Shown here: positions 1-15,498 of the stretch, piece by piece | Position numbering within the stretch: position 1 is the stretch's first letter | Layout of the letters: the number at the start of each line of letters is the position of its first letter | DNA from: Gaeumannomyces sp. JS-464 | Taxonomy: Eukaryota > Ascomycota > Sordariomycetes > Magnaporthales > Magnaporthaceae | DNA length: 64,000 nt | Assembly (NCBI GenBank): GCA_002197995.1 | Contig: NGZR01000001.1 | Location: 15,333,501 to 15,397,500 of the forward strand | Direction: 5' to 3' | The notes under the pieces: model-generated | What the model was told of the DNA's origin: nothing | The model's input: the letters and a program-made list of their open reading frames with translations, nothing else | The model's database searches: none | Made by a program: the position numbers and the translations under genes

Positions 1-2288
1 CGCCCCCGCTGCCGCCGCCAACAGCCGTTGCCGCTGTTCGGACGGCGGGCCGTGGCGCGTTGCTCGTGCTGGCCCTACTAGCCGACGAAGAAGTCCCGCC
101 AATCCAGGAGGGCTGGGCGGGGGTCTTGGACGCGCCTCCCTTGTTCCCGCTGGGCAGCGCGGGGAACGCGGCCGACGAGGTTGTTTGGGGACGTCCAGCT
201 CTACTGTTCGACGAACCCGCAATCCATGTCGCGCCTGGTACCGAGGGGGCGCTGTTCCCGCTGACAGAAGGGGCCGAGGAGCCGGCACTCGAGGTGCTCC
301 CTCGCCGTGTGCTGTTTTTGAGTTTCAGCACCCGTGTCGTGTGCCTCTGCTGCTGCGTCACCGTCGCGCCGCCCAATATCAGCGGTGAGGCTGCGACAGC
401 GCCGGCCCATCCGCTGGAGGACGAGGTAGCGCCGTGCATCCCACCCAGACCCGGCAGCGAGGGGTAGTCCTCATTGATGGCGCGCCAATCCTGCCAGGCC
501 TTGCGCAGGGCGTCACCTTTGGCCTTGTCCTCGAATAGCTCCGACACTTCGCGCACCAGCGTGCCCAGAGCATTGGAGGAGGTGTCGCTGAAGAGTGCAA
601 AGAAGCCGTCAACGAGCTGCCCCGCTGTCAGGGAGCCCTGCTTATACGATGAAATGTGCTGCCGGAATGTTGCCATCTTGGAGGCGTCGTTGCCGAGTAG
701 GTTTGTTGCGCGTTCGATCACTGCGCCATGCCGCGCGAGGCGGGCGTGGTCCTGGGGCGTTAGGTTCGTGACGCCCGTCAGCGAGAGCGTCGCCAAGGCG
801 TCGGCAGGGGGCGCCGTGCCTTGGCCCCGTCCGGCCCCCGTCGAGGCCCCACCGCCGCCACTGGCGGCACGAATTGGAGCGGCGTTCTGGCTTGATCCGG
901 GTGTGGTGAGCTGTCCACCAAATGTCCTGCTGGTAATAGACTGCGCAGAATGGATGGCCATCTGGCGCTGGAATGCGATTTCGTCTCTCCGCATGGGTTG
1001 AGCGGAGCTTGCTGGTATGGGCTCCGCATTTGGATCGCGGCCTCGCCCGCGCCCCCTCCCTGCCGCCATCCCGGCCGTCTCTCCCCCCGCCGCTGCCGCT
1101 GCCGCCGCCTCCACCTCCTCTCCTCTCTTGTTGGTACGATGGCCTGATATCGAAGCTGGCCATGTCCACCTGCCTTGCGTCCCTCCTTAGGTCCTTGGAC
1201 AGCGTGTTCCCGTGCTCGCTCAGCTGGTGGGCCTTGAGGTCCATCTCGGAGTCGAAGACGACAAATTTCTTCTCCAAGCACTCCCTGTTGGCACACAGAA
1301 AGTGGTCGTCGCGGAAGTGCTTTTCGAGCGAGTTGTAGTCGCGGTAGTAGTGAGGCTGGCGCGAGTCCCTGCGGTCGCAGATGAAGCAGCGCTCGTGCTT
1401 GTGGCGGCAGTGTTCGTACAGCTTGTCGTCGTCGTAGAAGCGCTCGCCGCAGAAGGCGCAGAGCGGGTGGCCGCGGAAACCGCTCTGGTTCTCAGCGCCG
1501 GGTTTGTCGTCGCCGTTGCGCATGTGGTCGCCGACGCCCTTGTCGCTGAACAGCTCGTGCTCGTGCGTGAAGACCTTCTTGTTGCGCGTGCAGAGGTCGC
1601 ACATGCGCTTATTGTGCGCCGACCGCGTGTGCCGGTGCAGGTCGGGCCAGCCCAGGCCGGCATAGTCGCACGACGCATCTGGGCAGTTGTACCTCAACAG
1701 CAGCACCGTGTCGCCCACGATGTCCTCGTTGGTGTAGCGAATGCCGATGTTCTCGTCGGCGCTCGAAATGTTGGCGTCCGTGTACTCGTCGAACCGCTTG
1801 GTCGTGTCGTCGGTGAAGATGACAAACGGCGCCGCCGTCCGGCAGTGCGGGCAGTCCTTGTTCTTATAAAGGGCCCGCATGCGGAGTGCGCAGATGTGAC
1901 ATGTGATGTGGTTGCAGGGCGCGATCGAGCTGTGCGTCACGGGGTTGGCGCAGATGAAGCACACGTCGCCGTCGGCATCGGCCTCGTCGCCGCCCGCCGG
2001 CGGCGGCTTGGCTTGCGCATCTGCGGTTGGCGCGGCCGGGGCGTCACCTCCTGGGGCATTGGAATTCCCCCTTCCTCTGCCCTGTTGCCTGCCGCCGCCT
2101 CTCCCGCCGCGTGCGCTCGAGTCGCCCCGGCCCCGGCCCCGCCCTCCCCGACCGCCGCGGCCTCCCTTGTTGCCTTCGGCTCGTGGCCTTTGGGTGCCTG
2201 CCCCGTCGCTTCCGCCAGCTGCTGTGCTACCGACAGAAGCCATTTGCTGTCGGCTGCGTGATGGTTTTGGCCGTTGAGGTGTCGACAC
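1..2288 (-). CDS. hel2: Hel2/ZNF598-like RING-type E3 ubiquitin ligase, 3' end cut by window edge, one frameshift
   Basis: The protein starts at 2288. It has an Arg/Gly-rich N-terminus (about residues 40-80), a RING finger from about residue 110 (CFICANPVTHSSIAPC, later CPHC), then a series of C2H2-like fingers (for example CDLCTRNKKVF, CAFCGERFYDDDKLYEH, CFICDRRD). This order is diagnostic of the Hel2/ZNF598 family, which ubiquitinates ribosomal proteins on collided ribosomes in ribosome-associated quality control. Near 1030-1130, in a Gly-rich stretch, the conserved frame shifts: downstream sequence such as RRDEIAFQRQMAIHSAQS and KMATFRQHISSYKQGSLTAG lies in another frame, which then stays open to base 1. 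The original frame degenerates into Arg/Pro/Ser text and stops at 642. The family's C-terminal FPALP motif is visible near 105-180. The stop codon lies outside the window. Family assignment is firm; the frameshift is probably a sequencing error. Confidence 0.9.
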
Positions 2289-3686
2289 GTGGGTTGGTCT
2301 CGGTCGTAGCCCTGCCTCCTCGAAGAGGAACCCTTCTTTTGCTCGCTTGCGATTTCTGGGTTAGATGCTTGTGCTTGTGGGGTTTTGCGGGTTGGCCCTA
2401 GATGGCCGATCGGATATCGTGTGCGAACTGGATGTATGTCTTATGAAATGATGGAGAGCAAGCAAGTACAGAGTGAATTGGAATCACTGTCAGCCTTTGG
2501 GGCGGATGGAGGGGTTGTGGTGAATTTCAATGTCGTCGCCCCTTGCTACAGAATAATCGGCGGAGAATTCCATGCAGTCGAGTCGAGTGCATGGCTGATT
2601 TGGCGGCACGCCCTCTGCCCCACCTCTGTGCGACAGATGGACAGGCCAGCCAGGCTGCCCAACTGCTAGTATCGTGCACGGACCCTTGTCGACAGGGAGG
2701 GGGTGCCGTGGCGGAGGCGTCAGCGAAGGCTGCGAGAGGGTGGCAGCCACTAGGGCCAAAGACTGGACGGTTTGCTCGCAACGGGCCGAGCGCTCAATTG
2801 GGAGTCAGACGGCGTTCAATCCATTGGCGGCTCAGCCACACCTGGGAGCCATGGCCGTGACTCTCTCCCCAAAAAAGGGAATTTATCATCAACACTCATC
2901 GTGGCAACACACGGTGCACAAGCCGCGTCTTCAATATCTCCACCTTGAATGAAATAAGAAATAAAGCCTATAGGTATTTGTTACTTTTTGCTTGGGATGT
3001 AGGGCGGGATCAACCTGGCCCCCTGGATCGGCCATCACTGTGGCCGTCCTGGGGTGCTGTGCGGCCTGGTTCGCACGCTTCGCTTTTGATGCAACCTTGG
3101 CCCAGGGAGCCACAAGAGCAAAGAAGTAGTTCCGTTTTCTCCCCCAGATCCCTCCTAATAGCCCCCGGAAGCATAAACGTGCGTCTCGTCCCGTTCGTGT
3201 CCGTAGCATCAAACGCCATAACCCCACACCAAAACAAAACAGAGAAACGCTTGTCTGTAGCCAGAACCCTGGTGTAAAGGCCGCCGCTCGCGACTTCTTA
3301 GGGGACTCGAGCAGCCCCAGACGCCTGGCTGGGTGAAATAGCCTGATACGAAAGAGCACAAATGAAAAGAAAATGGAAGCAGTGGCGTACGACGGAGCGG
3401 GTGGAATCTGCTTCCACCACTTGGCAGACGTCGATCCGATGGGAAATGCGAGTGAAAACAGCAAAGCAGTTCCTGCCGACGCGATGATATAAGTTGCGAA
3501 GAGAGACAAAGATGGGGAAAGAAAATGCATCATGATAATGAGTACGCCGTCCCGGCTTTCCATCCGTCCAAACCTTGACACTGGCTGATCATTTCCAAAC
3601 CAAAGGGAAAGCGCCCCTGTGCCTGACGAGAAGGGCCCGGGATGAAGACGTGCAGAGTGAGAGATAGGTATAATAAGCTCGACCTT
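2289..3686. other. Intergenic: Hel2 upstream region and 3' region of the UAF30-like gene
   Basis: About 1.4 kb. It holds the promoter/5' UTR of the Hel2-like gene and the 3' UTR of the UAF30-like gene. A minus-strand open frame at 2931-3581 (216 codons) has no recognisable domain and lies in the expected 3' UTR, so I do not call it a gene. Confidence 0.6.
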
Positions 3687-5295
3687 CTACTCCTCTTCGA
3701 CGGGGTAGAGGTGGTTGCCGATCAGCTTGTTCATCTGGAACATGTCGACCTTGTTTCTGTTTGAAGACGGCCTGCATCATGTCGTCGCAAAGGATCTGGC
3801 GCTTGTCATTAGGGTCCTGGAGATCGTTGCCCTTGATATGCTCCCACAGCTTCTTGACGACCTGCGGGCGGGAAAGCTGTACAGGGTGGCAAATATTCCG
3901 CCAGTCAGCTCGTCTGGTCAGACATGCATTCACTTCGCCGTCGTCCCGACTGATGGCGGTGTACCCCATTCGTATCGTTCAAGTTGTGAAAGAGCTTCAC
4001 TACTCAAGGATTGACGAGACGGGGATTACCCAACACCCAGGCGTGGACACGGAAGGGGGAAAGGAAACCTACGACAGACTCTCCGCAAAGAAGCGCGAGG
4101 TGGTGACTCAGGTTGAAGGGCTTCTGGAATCCGCCGCCGGCTTTGCGTGGTTTTGCTAGTCCTAGCTCACTACCGCTACCATCGACGTCGCTATCGTCCT
4201 CAGCCTTGACCTTGTTGCTACTCTTCTTTTTGGGCGCCTTTTTGCGCGGCTTGCTGGCGCTGCTGTTGCCGTTGCTGCCCCGCGTGGCCCGCGCCGACGC
4301 GCGCCGGTTCTCCTCGGCCTGCAGTTGCGCTGCCAGCTTGGCGTCGTCGTCGAGCGACGATTCGCGCTTCTGCTTCTTTTTGGCCGGCGGGAGCGACACT
4401 TCTATCTCGCCGCCGTCCTCCTCGGCCTCGGCCTCGTGGCCGTGGCCGTTTGTCATCTCAGATCGGTCGCGCTTCGGAGACGGACGAACATCGTCGGTAG
4501 GGAACGGTAACGAGGGAGGTGTGGGCATCGTGCCCGAAGCGGAGGTGATCGCATCAAAGCGCTGGCCGATCAGTTGTTTGATGGCATTCTGCGGGAACGA
4601 GAGTCAGTATTGCCCGCCAGAGTGGCGTCGTTGCGAGGGCTCCGCGACAGCGCATTAGGAAAAGATTGGCCCGCGACGACAGAAAGGTTCGGCATGAGCG
4701 ACAACGGCAACTAGAGCCCCTGCTATATCTCTTGAAAAGTCCAAGCGAGGTGGAAGAGAGAAGCATCCCACTATTTGGGTTGCAGCATGACAATGGATGA
4801 TTGGAGACCACCAAGTTTGATATTGCCACATCTGCGCTCGACTAAAAAATAAAAAAAAACAGCCAAGCGCAATAGCAGACCCGTGAGGGCATGGAAAGGG
4901 TTGGGAAGGCAGATAACGACGGAAGATAGACATGTGCCGGATAGGTAGTTGCGCGTGCAGGAGGGCCGACAAAATGCGGACGGGACAGTCGCGTGCTCCC
5001 TGTTTTTACAGAAACCCACCTTTTGGCCAGAAAGGTCCTTCTCGCCCAGGGCTTTCTGGAGGCCGCTCCTGATGCTCTTGATTGAGACAGTCTCGAGGTT
5101 GGCGGTGGCGAGGATGGCATCGATGATGCTGGTGTAGTTCTCCTCCTCGGCGGCGGTCACTGTGATAAAGCCCAGTGCGGAGGTTAGCTCTGATACAGAC
5201 ACGGCAGCAATGGTTGGCAATGCGGACACGCTCCGCGCCGCATGCCGGCTGCCGGGAACCGCCGGGGGTGGCTGAGGCATACGCGGCTCCGACAT
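3687..5295 (-). CDS. uaf30: UAF30-like protein with DEK-C and SWIB/MDM2 domains (4 exons, one frameshift)
   Basis: Exons, in order of translation, are 5283-5295, 5020-5159, 4073-4588 and 3687-3876. The first intron (5160-5282) has donor GTATGC, a CTAAC branch and acceptor ACAG. Removing it joins MSEPL to TAAEEENYTSIIDAILAT, the usual DEK-C start. Residues about 5-65 form the DEK-C domain. A Lys/Ser/Ala-rich nuclear linker with several basic stretches follows. A SWIB domain runs from GGGFQKPFNLSHHLALLCG through LSRPQVVKKLWEHIKG to the C-terminus. Yeast Uaf30 belongs to the rDNA upstream activation factor; fungal relatives are also annotated as SWI/SNF-type SWIB proteins. Near 3752-3757 an extra A in an AAA run shifts the last 23 codons. 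Dropping it restores the conserved C-terminal motif FQMNKLIGNHLYPVEEE and gives a product of about 285 residues. Confidence 0.88.
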
Positions 5296-6599
5296 GGTGT
5301 CAGTGGTGGGCAGGCGGGACTGTTTCGGTCGGTTCGATTCTCTAGCGTGGCTGGGAGAGGTGTGAGGCGTGGATGCGGCAAAGGGCGGCGGGCGAGTCGC
5401 CGGCGACGAAGACGCGGCGAAAGGACGACGACGGCCGGGGCGGGCAAGACAGCGACACGCAAGCGAGGGTGACGGGGCGGGCGGGTCGGCACGGACGGGC
5501 GGTGCCAGGGATGCTCGCGACGGTCGGGTTGGCGTGCGTGCTTGCTTGCTTGCTTCCTTGCCGTGCGTGCTGTCGGTGATGCCGCTGTGCTCGCCTTGTG
5601 GGTGGAGGTTGGGGTGCCGCTAGCTGATTTGGGCCTGTGCTATGTTTGGATTGGATGCACGAGTTTTGGCGGCACGCGGGTAGCAGAATGGTGCAACCGC
5701 TTGGAGGCAGGCCAAGGTGCCCGCTTGGCTTCCCCCACTTGCCGGACAGACCCAATTCTTTCCAGCACCATCTGCGCCACCAAAAAGGTTCGGGGAGAAC
5801 TTTATGTGAACCTTGGATCCCAACTTGAGCTCTTTTGGCGGCAGCACCGGGAATACCAATCCAGCTATATCTGGTAAAGTTGTGACAGAAATAGGGGGCT
5901 TGGAGCAGCGACTGCATAGGACCTATGGAGGCGTAATACCTTATGAGATCGGATTCCCGCCTTCCTCAAAACTCCGCTCCAGAGGCTCTGCCGAAACCAT
6001 TAGACAGTAAACGTCACGTGATACCCCTGACCTTTACCACACCCTCTTCGACCACATGCCAAAGCATTTTCGAGAACACAGCTCAAAATAATCACGTTCC
6101 TGCATCCCTGCCTTCACCGACACAACCCAAACCGTTGAATTGGTTTGGACTTTTATGCAGCAATTCTGTGCGGTTTGCCTTTGCTTAAACCTCCCGATCA
6201 TTCTAGAAAGCCGGCTTTCACTTGTTTTTATTTCGCTCTTTACTATCATCACTTTGGCAGGCTCCCGCTACTGCCTCTTTTGCCTTCGCATCTGACCCGC
6301 TTGTCACTTACCACTCACTTTTCGCTCCGCAGCGATCCCACTCCGAAAACGGTATCAGCGCGTAGGTATGTCGTTAAGCATATAGCCGCTTCATGGAGAA
6401 CTAGCCCACTTCGTTCCAGCTTCAACGAGAGCACCGCATGGAACGTTCGGTAATTCCAGGTCTGTTTTCACAAATCGCTCTGTTTCCGGAACCCTCTGTC
6501 TGCAAATGCAACAAGACTAATGTGCTTCTCTCACCTTTTAGCATCTCAAGAGGATCCGCTAGTGCCGGCACTAAAATAAAGGAGCTTCCAACGACGACG
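5296..6599. other. Divergent promoter region between the UAF30-like and Gag-like genes
   Basis: No recognisable gene. It contains the 5' regions of two divergent genes. Bases 6449-6540 look like a possible 5' UTR intron of the rightward gene, with a GTAATT donor and a pyrimidine-rich CACCTTTTAG acceptor. Confidence 0.5.
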
Positions 6600-8209
6600 A
6601 TGCCATCCAGCCCCGTCGGTATTGACGCGGCTGGCGTGCGTATCTCGCTGTTGAAAATCCTCGGGGGCTTCACCAATCGTGAGCTCTGTCTGATTCACCA
6701 GCTGTACCAAATCCAGCTGTATCTCAACTGGCAGACCGACAAGTTTGGCGCTCGCGGCCTGCGTGCCGACGAGTGGATCGTCTACGCATGCGACTTCTTC
6801 GAGCCCGTCTTTCGTCTCCTCCACGAGGAAGGCGACTCCGACTATAAAGCCCAGCTAGCGATTCTCGGCCTCACGCCGTCACGCGTCTTCCCCTTCGCTT
6901 GGTCTCTCATCAGTCCGGATGCGGACGATCAAGAGGCGTCTGACCACCTCGCCGATACTGTCGTCAATGTCATCTCCGAGTCGGCCTTGCTCTTTCCCGA
7001 GATGAAGCCCTACCAGCGACTCTTTCTACTCGAAGTTGACGGCGAGGGGTGCAGGGAACGCGTGGCCGAGTTCTTCACCCGCAGTCGGCCCATGGCTGAG
7101 CTTTCTGGCGAGCCCAACGAGAATCCTCTTGTAGACAGCGAGCCACTTGAAGTTTCCGAGTGGATCAAGGATGTCAACTTGGAACAAGACAGAGCGAACC
7201 AGTGGATCGACCCCTCCCCCGTCCCAAGCCTCATCCGCGGAGGGCGCTCCTCCCAGGCCAGCAACTACAGCCAGAAAGACTGGTCATCGCCCCCGGACTG
7301 GGACTGGGATGAGCAGACCACCCGCGAGCCCGCACGCGACCCCTGACCACCTTCGTCTTCGACCCGGAGCACAAGAACACCACGCACGAGTACTTCGTGG
7401 TCGAGGCCGACGGCATCGAGTACTTCACCAGCGCGCCCGGCTTCTGCGCCAAGCTTAGCGGTCTCGTGGCGCAGGGCGAGCTCAAGGACGGGTCTGGGTC
7501 TGGGTCCAGCAGCGGCGACGGCGAGCGGCAGCTGGGGGCGCGCCTGCAGGGCATGCTGCGCGGCTCGGCCCTGTGGTGGCTGGTGTGCGAGTGCAGCGAG
7601 GAGGAGCGCGACCGCCTGCGCGGCTCCGCCTTTGCCTTCCTCAACGCCCTGCAGCACCGCTTCCCCGTCCTCTTCGCGTCCGAGGCCCGCAAGGCCTTCA
7701 ACGACGCCCCCGCGCTGACCAACCGGCTGGTCTGCGGCTGTTCCGACCTGCTGCGCATGCACGCCCTCCGCCTGTGCTGCTTGGCCCAGACCGCGGGCAT
7801 CGCCGACCAGCCGGCCACGTACGTCCGCATCTGGGAGCTCATGGACGGCCAGCTGCAGCAGTTCTTTGACCGCCCGGACCCGGAGACGGGCGACTACGAC
7901 GCGTTCGTTGTCATCCTCGATCGAGGGATCCGACGGGCGGTCATAGGAGAGAAGGGCCTTCTGGACTCGGTCCACAGCCAGAGCAAGGGAACCACGGAGG
8001 GCGGCCCGGTGGGCGAGCCCGAGGACGATGACCAGCACAGCACGGACGCCTCCGTCCGGAAAGGAGTGTCCGTGTGGCCTTGCAGCTCCTACGCGGGAAA
8101 GAATTCAAGGGAGAAAAGGGGAAGGGGAAGCTCTACATCCACCAGGTCAGGATTTCGTCTCCGGCCTTGGCGCTTCTTGCCCCTGGACTCGACCAGCACG
8201 GGCAAATGA
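6600..8209 (+). CDS. Uncharacterised protein with a Gag-like central region (one frameshift)
   Basis: I do not recognise a named family. The start at 6600 follows a probable 5' UTR intron, although the frame is open from 6438. The N-terminal half (for example ISLLKILGGFTNRELCLIH) ends in a stop at about 7344, directly after a CCCC run. One missing C there joins it seamlessly to LTTFVFDPEHKNTTHEYFV in the next frame, and the total becomes 536 residues. The second half has the layout of a fungal Ty3-type Gag or domesticated Gag-like protein: LRGSALWWLVCECSEEERD, then FLNALQHRFP, then WELMDGQLQQFFDRPD. No zinc knuckle, protease, reverse transcriptase or LTR was seen nearby, so a single-copy domesticated gene is possible. 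The last about 50 residues are Ser/Arg-rich and may be out of frame. The Gag comparison is inference from pattern only. Confidence 0.6.
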
Positions 8210-12558
<4,349 letters not shown>

Positions 12559-13326
12559 TCAGCCTCCCGAATTCGAGCCGTTTGCCGCACCAGCTGACAT
12601 TCCCATCAGATCCCTCAGTGTCGCGGTCTGTGCTTCTTGACGTGCCAGCCGTAGACGCAGCTCGTCGCGCTCCTTGGTAACTTCAGCTAATGCCTCTTCA
12701 AGCTCCCTGATCCTGTCTTGACGTTTCTGTCGATACCTACGCGCCGCCGCCGTGTTGCGCTCCCGCTTGCGGACTTTGAAGTCGAGAGACGGCGGTCCAG
12801 GGTTTTGGGGTGAGACCTCGGCGGAAACCTCGTCAGGGTTGGGATAGGTGTCTGGAGTGTTGGAGTCATGGCTGGGCGGGGCAGAGGACCCGGCAGATGC
12901 TGTGTGCACCGGATTGAGATTTCCCATGTCTTCTAGGGTGTCCACAGTGATTAGAATAAGAAAAAGAGAGACGACAAAAGATCCGCCGCAGTACCCACCC
13001 TGAAGCCCCAAGCTCAGGCTTTGGTCATTGTGGAAATAGGAGGAGTCGGGTAGTGATGTATCCCCGGCCAGCAGCCAGCCAGCAAAGTCAAGGTCGCTTG
13101 TTACCGGCGGAAGACCGTGCCACTGCGGTGGCAGGGATGATGGAGAGAGAAAGGCGGCCGAACCGGCGGGCGGCGGGACTGTTGTCTGGTCGGCGGCGGC
13201 CTCTCCCCAGAGCGAGTGGTCAGCCGGCGCCGACGAGGTCACTCTGCTGCTGCGGCTGGAAGAATCCGACGAAGGCCTGGCTCGGGGTGTACCGCATGAT
13301 GGTGATGGAGGCGGGCATTGCTGCAC
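12559..13326 (-). CDS. bZIP transcription factor (2 or more exons)
   Basis: The intron at 12933-12998 (donor GTGGGT, acceptor CCCTAG) joins LGLQ to EDMGNLNPVHTA. The C-terminal half has a basic region RKRERNTAAARRYRQKRQDR followed directly by a leucine zipper (IRELEEALAEVTKERDEL, LRLRLARQEAQTATLRDLM), so it is a DNA-binding dimeric activator. The N-terminal half is Ser/Pro/Trp-rich, like an activation region. Starting at 13326 gives 233 residues without any frameshift. However, the first about 40 residues look like out-of-frame Ser/Arg/Pro text, while another frame from 13318 or 13297 reads MRYTPSQAFVGFFQPQQQ, a more natural N-terminus. That would need either an indel near 13215-13240 or a 40-nt intron at 13203-13242. 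Subfamily is uncertain; the basic region resembles Gcn4/Cpc1-type fungal bZIPs. Confidence 0.85.
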   Translation of the reverse strand: MQQCPPPSPSCGTPRARPSSDSSSRSSRVTSSAPADHSLWGEAAADQTTVPPPAGSAAFLSPSSLPPQWHGLPPVTSDLDFAGWLLAGDTSLPDSSYFHNDQSLSLGLQGGYCGGSFVVSLFLILITVDTLEDMGNLNPVHTASAGSSAPPSHDSNTPDTYPNPDEVSAEVSPQNPGPPSLDFKVRKRERNTAAARRYRQKRQDRIRELEEALAEVTKERDELRLRLARQEAQTATLRDLMGMSAGAANGSNSGG

Positions 13327-13742
13327 TGCGTGGTGGCCTCGCCCTTTACGAGGCCAGGAGCGGTGGTGGCAGGGGGTTAAGGGGAGATGTCAAGTGGTTT
13401 GTAATTTTTCGAGCGGTGCTGCTCGCTTGTGGGCTGAGTTGAGGGTGCAAGTCAAGAGGGCTGCAATTGCGCGCAGCCGACGACGACTTATGAGTCTTTT
13501 CTCACCCACTCGCTGTTGCGTTTCGACACATTATGATTCATCTTGCATCCACCCTCGGCGAGGGGTCACACCGGCACTGTAGGCACGACCCGCAGCCCAG
13601 CATCGCCCAGTCGTGCTGGTGTAAGTGCAGGGATGTGCGGAGCTTAGGCGCCCTGCAGCCCCTGACTCGCAGGAATTGACTTTCCTCCAACGTCCCATCG
13701 TCCATCAATCTCGTCCATCCTCCTCACCCCGCCTTCCACGAC
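13327..13742. other. Divergent promoter between bZIP and aldehyde dehydrogenase genes
   Basis: About 415 bp shared upstream region. I see no specific binding site that I can support. Confidence 0.5.
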
Positions 13743-15498
13743 ATGGTGGTGGGTGATAAGCAAGACACGTTTGAAATGCCGGAATCAGATTCGCCATACC
13801 GCCTGTGGGCTGCTGGAAAAGAGAGGGATGGCCGAGGCAAACAGTGAGTGCCTTCCATTGCGTGGTGGTGACCCGCCTTGGCCGTGGTGCCAAGGGACAT
13901 AAACACTCGGGCTAATCCAGCCGACACCCATCAGAATCCCGATAGAAGACCCTGCTACGGGCGAGATATTTGCACAGTAGGCACGGTTGTCCCCCCTGCT
14001 TTCTCTCCCCAGCCTCCCTGACGCCTGCAGGCAGCTGCCACGCCGCCTCGGCCGAGGATGTCAACGAGACGGTCGACGCCGCACACGCCGCCTTCAAGGC
14101 CGGCGCCTGGTCGCGCGCCCGCCAGACCCGCGCCGACGTGCTGGACCGCGCCGCCGAGCTGCTGGGCCAGGCCCTCCCCGGCCTGATCGACCTCGAGGTG
14201 CGCCAGACGGGCCGTGCCGTGCGCGAGATGCGCGCCCAGGTGCCCACCCTGGTGCGCTGGTTTCATTATTACGCCGCCCACCTGCGCACCGAGCAGCGCG
14301 CCGTCCTGCCCACCACCGGCTCCCTGCACAACTGGGTCGATCGCGTGCCCCTGGGCGTCGTGGCTCTCATCACCCCTTTTAACCATCCGCTCCTGATTGC
14401 CGTGAAGAAGATCGCCCCGGCCCTGGCTGCCGGAAATAGCGTCATTCTCAAGCCGTCCGAGCTGACCCCGCTGACCTCGCTCGCCCTGGGCCCTCTCCTC
14501 CGCGACGCCGGCGTCCCCGAGGGCGTCTTTTCCGTTCTGCCCGGTCTCGGCCCCGACACCGGCAAGGCTCTCACGTCGCACCCACTTATCCGCAAGGTCG
14601 ACGTCACTGGCTCCACCGGCGCAGGGCGTGCCATCGGCGCCGTCGCGGGTGCGAACCTAGCCCGTTTTAACGCCGAGCTGGGCGGGAAGGCGCCGCTCGT
14701 CATCTTTGACGATGCCGACCTCGACGCCGCCGTCAACGGTATTGCTTTCGGCGCTTTCATAGCCAGTGGCCAGACATGTGTTGCCGCTACCCGCATCCTT
14801 ATCCACCGCCCCATCCTCGACGCGCTCCTTCTCAGGCTCAAGGCCAAGGCCGAGTCGATCGAGCGCCGCATGGGCTCCCCTGCGAACCCGGCCTCTATGA
14901 TGGGCCCCATCGTCTCCGCCCGCCAGCTCGCGGGCGTGCAGGCCCTGGTCGACGACGCCGTCGCCAGCGGCAAAGGCGTCGCCGTCTGCGGCGGCGCCCG
15001 CATGACGGGCAGCAGCGCCCTCGACGGCACCGACTTTTCCAGGGGCTACTTCTTCCCGCCCACGGTCCTGTACTCGGCACACGGGCCCTACCCGGCGGCA
15101 TCCTGGGCGCGCGCGTCTGGCGCGAGGAGGCCTTCGGCCCCGTGGCGGTCGTGTGCCCCTTCGACGACGAGGACGAGGCGGTCGCGCTCGCCAACGACAG
15201 CGCCTTCGGCCTGGGCGCCGGCGTCTGGACGCGCGATCTGTCGCGCGCGTTCCGCATCTCGGAGCGCGTCGAGGCCGGCATCGTCTGGGTCAACACGCAC
15301 CACCGGAACGACCCCTCCAGCCCCTGGGGGGCGCACGGCGCCCGCCCCGAGAGCGGGCTTGGGTCTGAGAATGGCCTCGATGCGTACCTCGGCTACACGG
15401 CCGCCAAGAGCGTCATCATCAACTACGCCCCGCCCGAGGTTGCCGTCCGGGACGAGGACTGGTTTCGGGAAGAGGGTGGTAATGTGCGGTATGGGTAG
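13743..15498 (+). CDS. Aldehyde dehydrogenase, NAD(P)-dependent (3 exons, one frameshift)
   Basis: Proposed exons are 13743-13843, 13935-13976 and 14035-15498. The two 5' introns have donors GTGAGT and GTAGGC, with CTAAT and CTGAC branches. Splicing gives SDSPYRLWAAGKERDGRGKQ, then IPIEDPATGEIFAH, then CHAASAEDVNETVDAA, a continuous ALDH N-terminus. The family core follows: cofactor-binding VTGSTGAGRAI, catalytic-Glu motif ELGGKAPLVIFDDADLD and catalytic-Cys motif SGQTCVAATR. Near 15085-15105 one base is missing, probably G in CCGGCGGC. The next frame continues with GGILGARVWREEAFGPVAVV to the stop at 15498. One base restored gives 535 residues. It oxidises an aldehyde to an acid; the substrate cannot be told. 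The start codon is inferred from splicing and is the least certain part. Confidence 0.85.

Noticed and set aside
1212..2261. 349-codon plus-strand frame
   Set aside because: Antisense shadow of the Hel2-like gene; the minus strand has clear RING and zinc-finger motifs.
2931..3581. 216-codon minus-strand frame with hydrophobic segments
   Set aside because: Lies in the 3' flank of the UAF30-like gene; composition is mixed and no family is recognisable.
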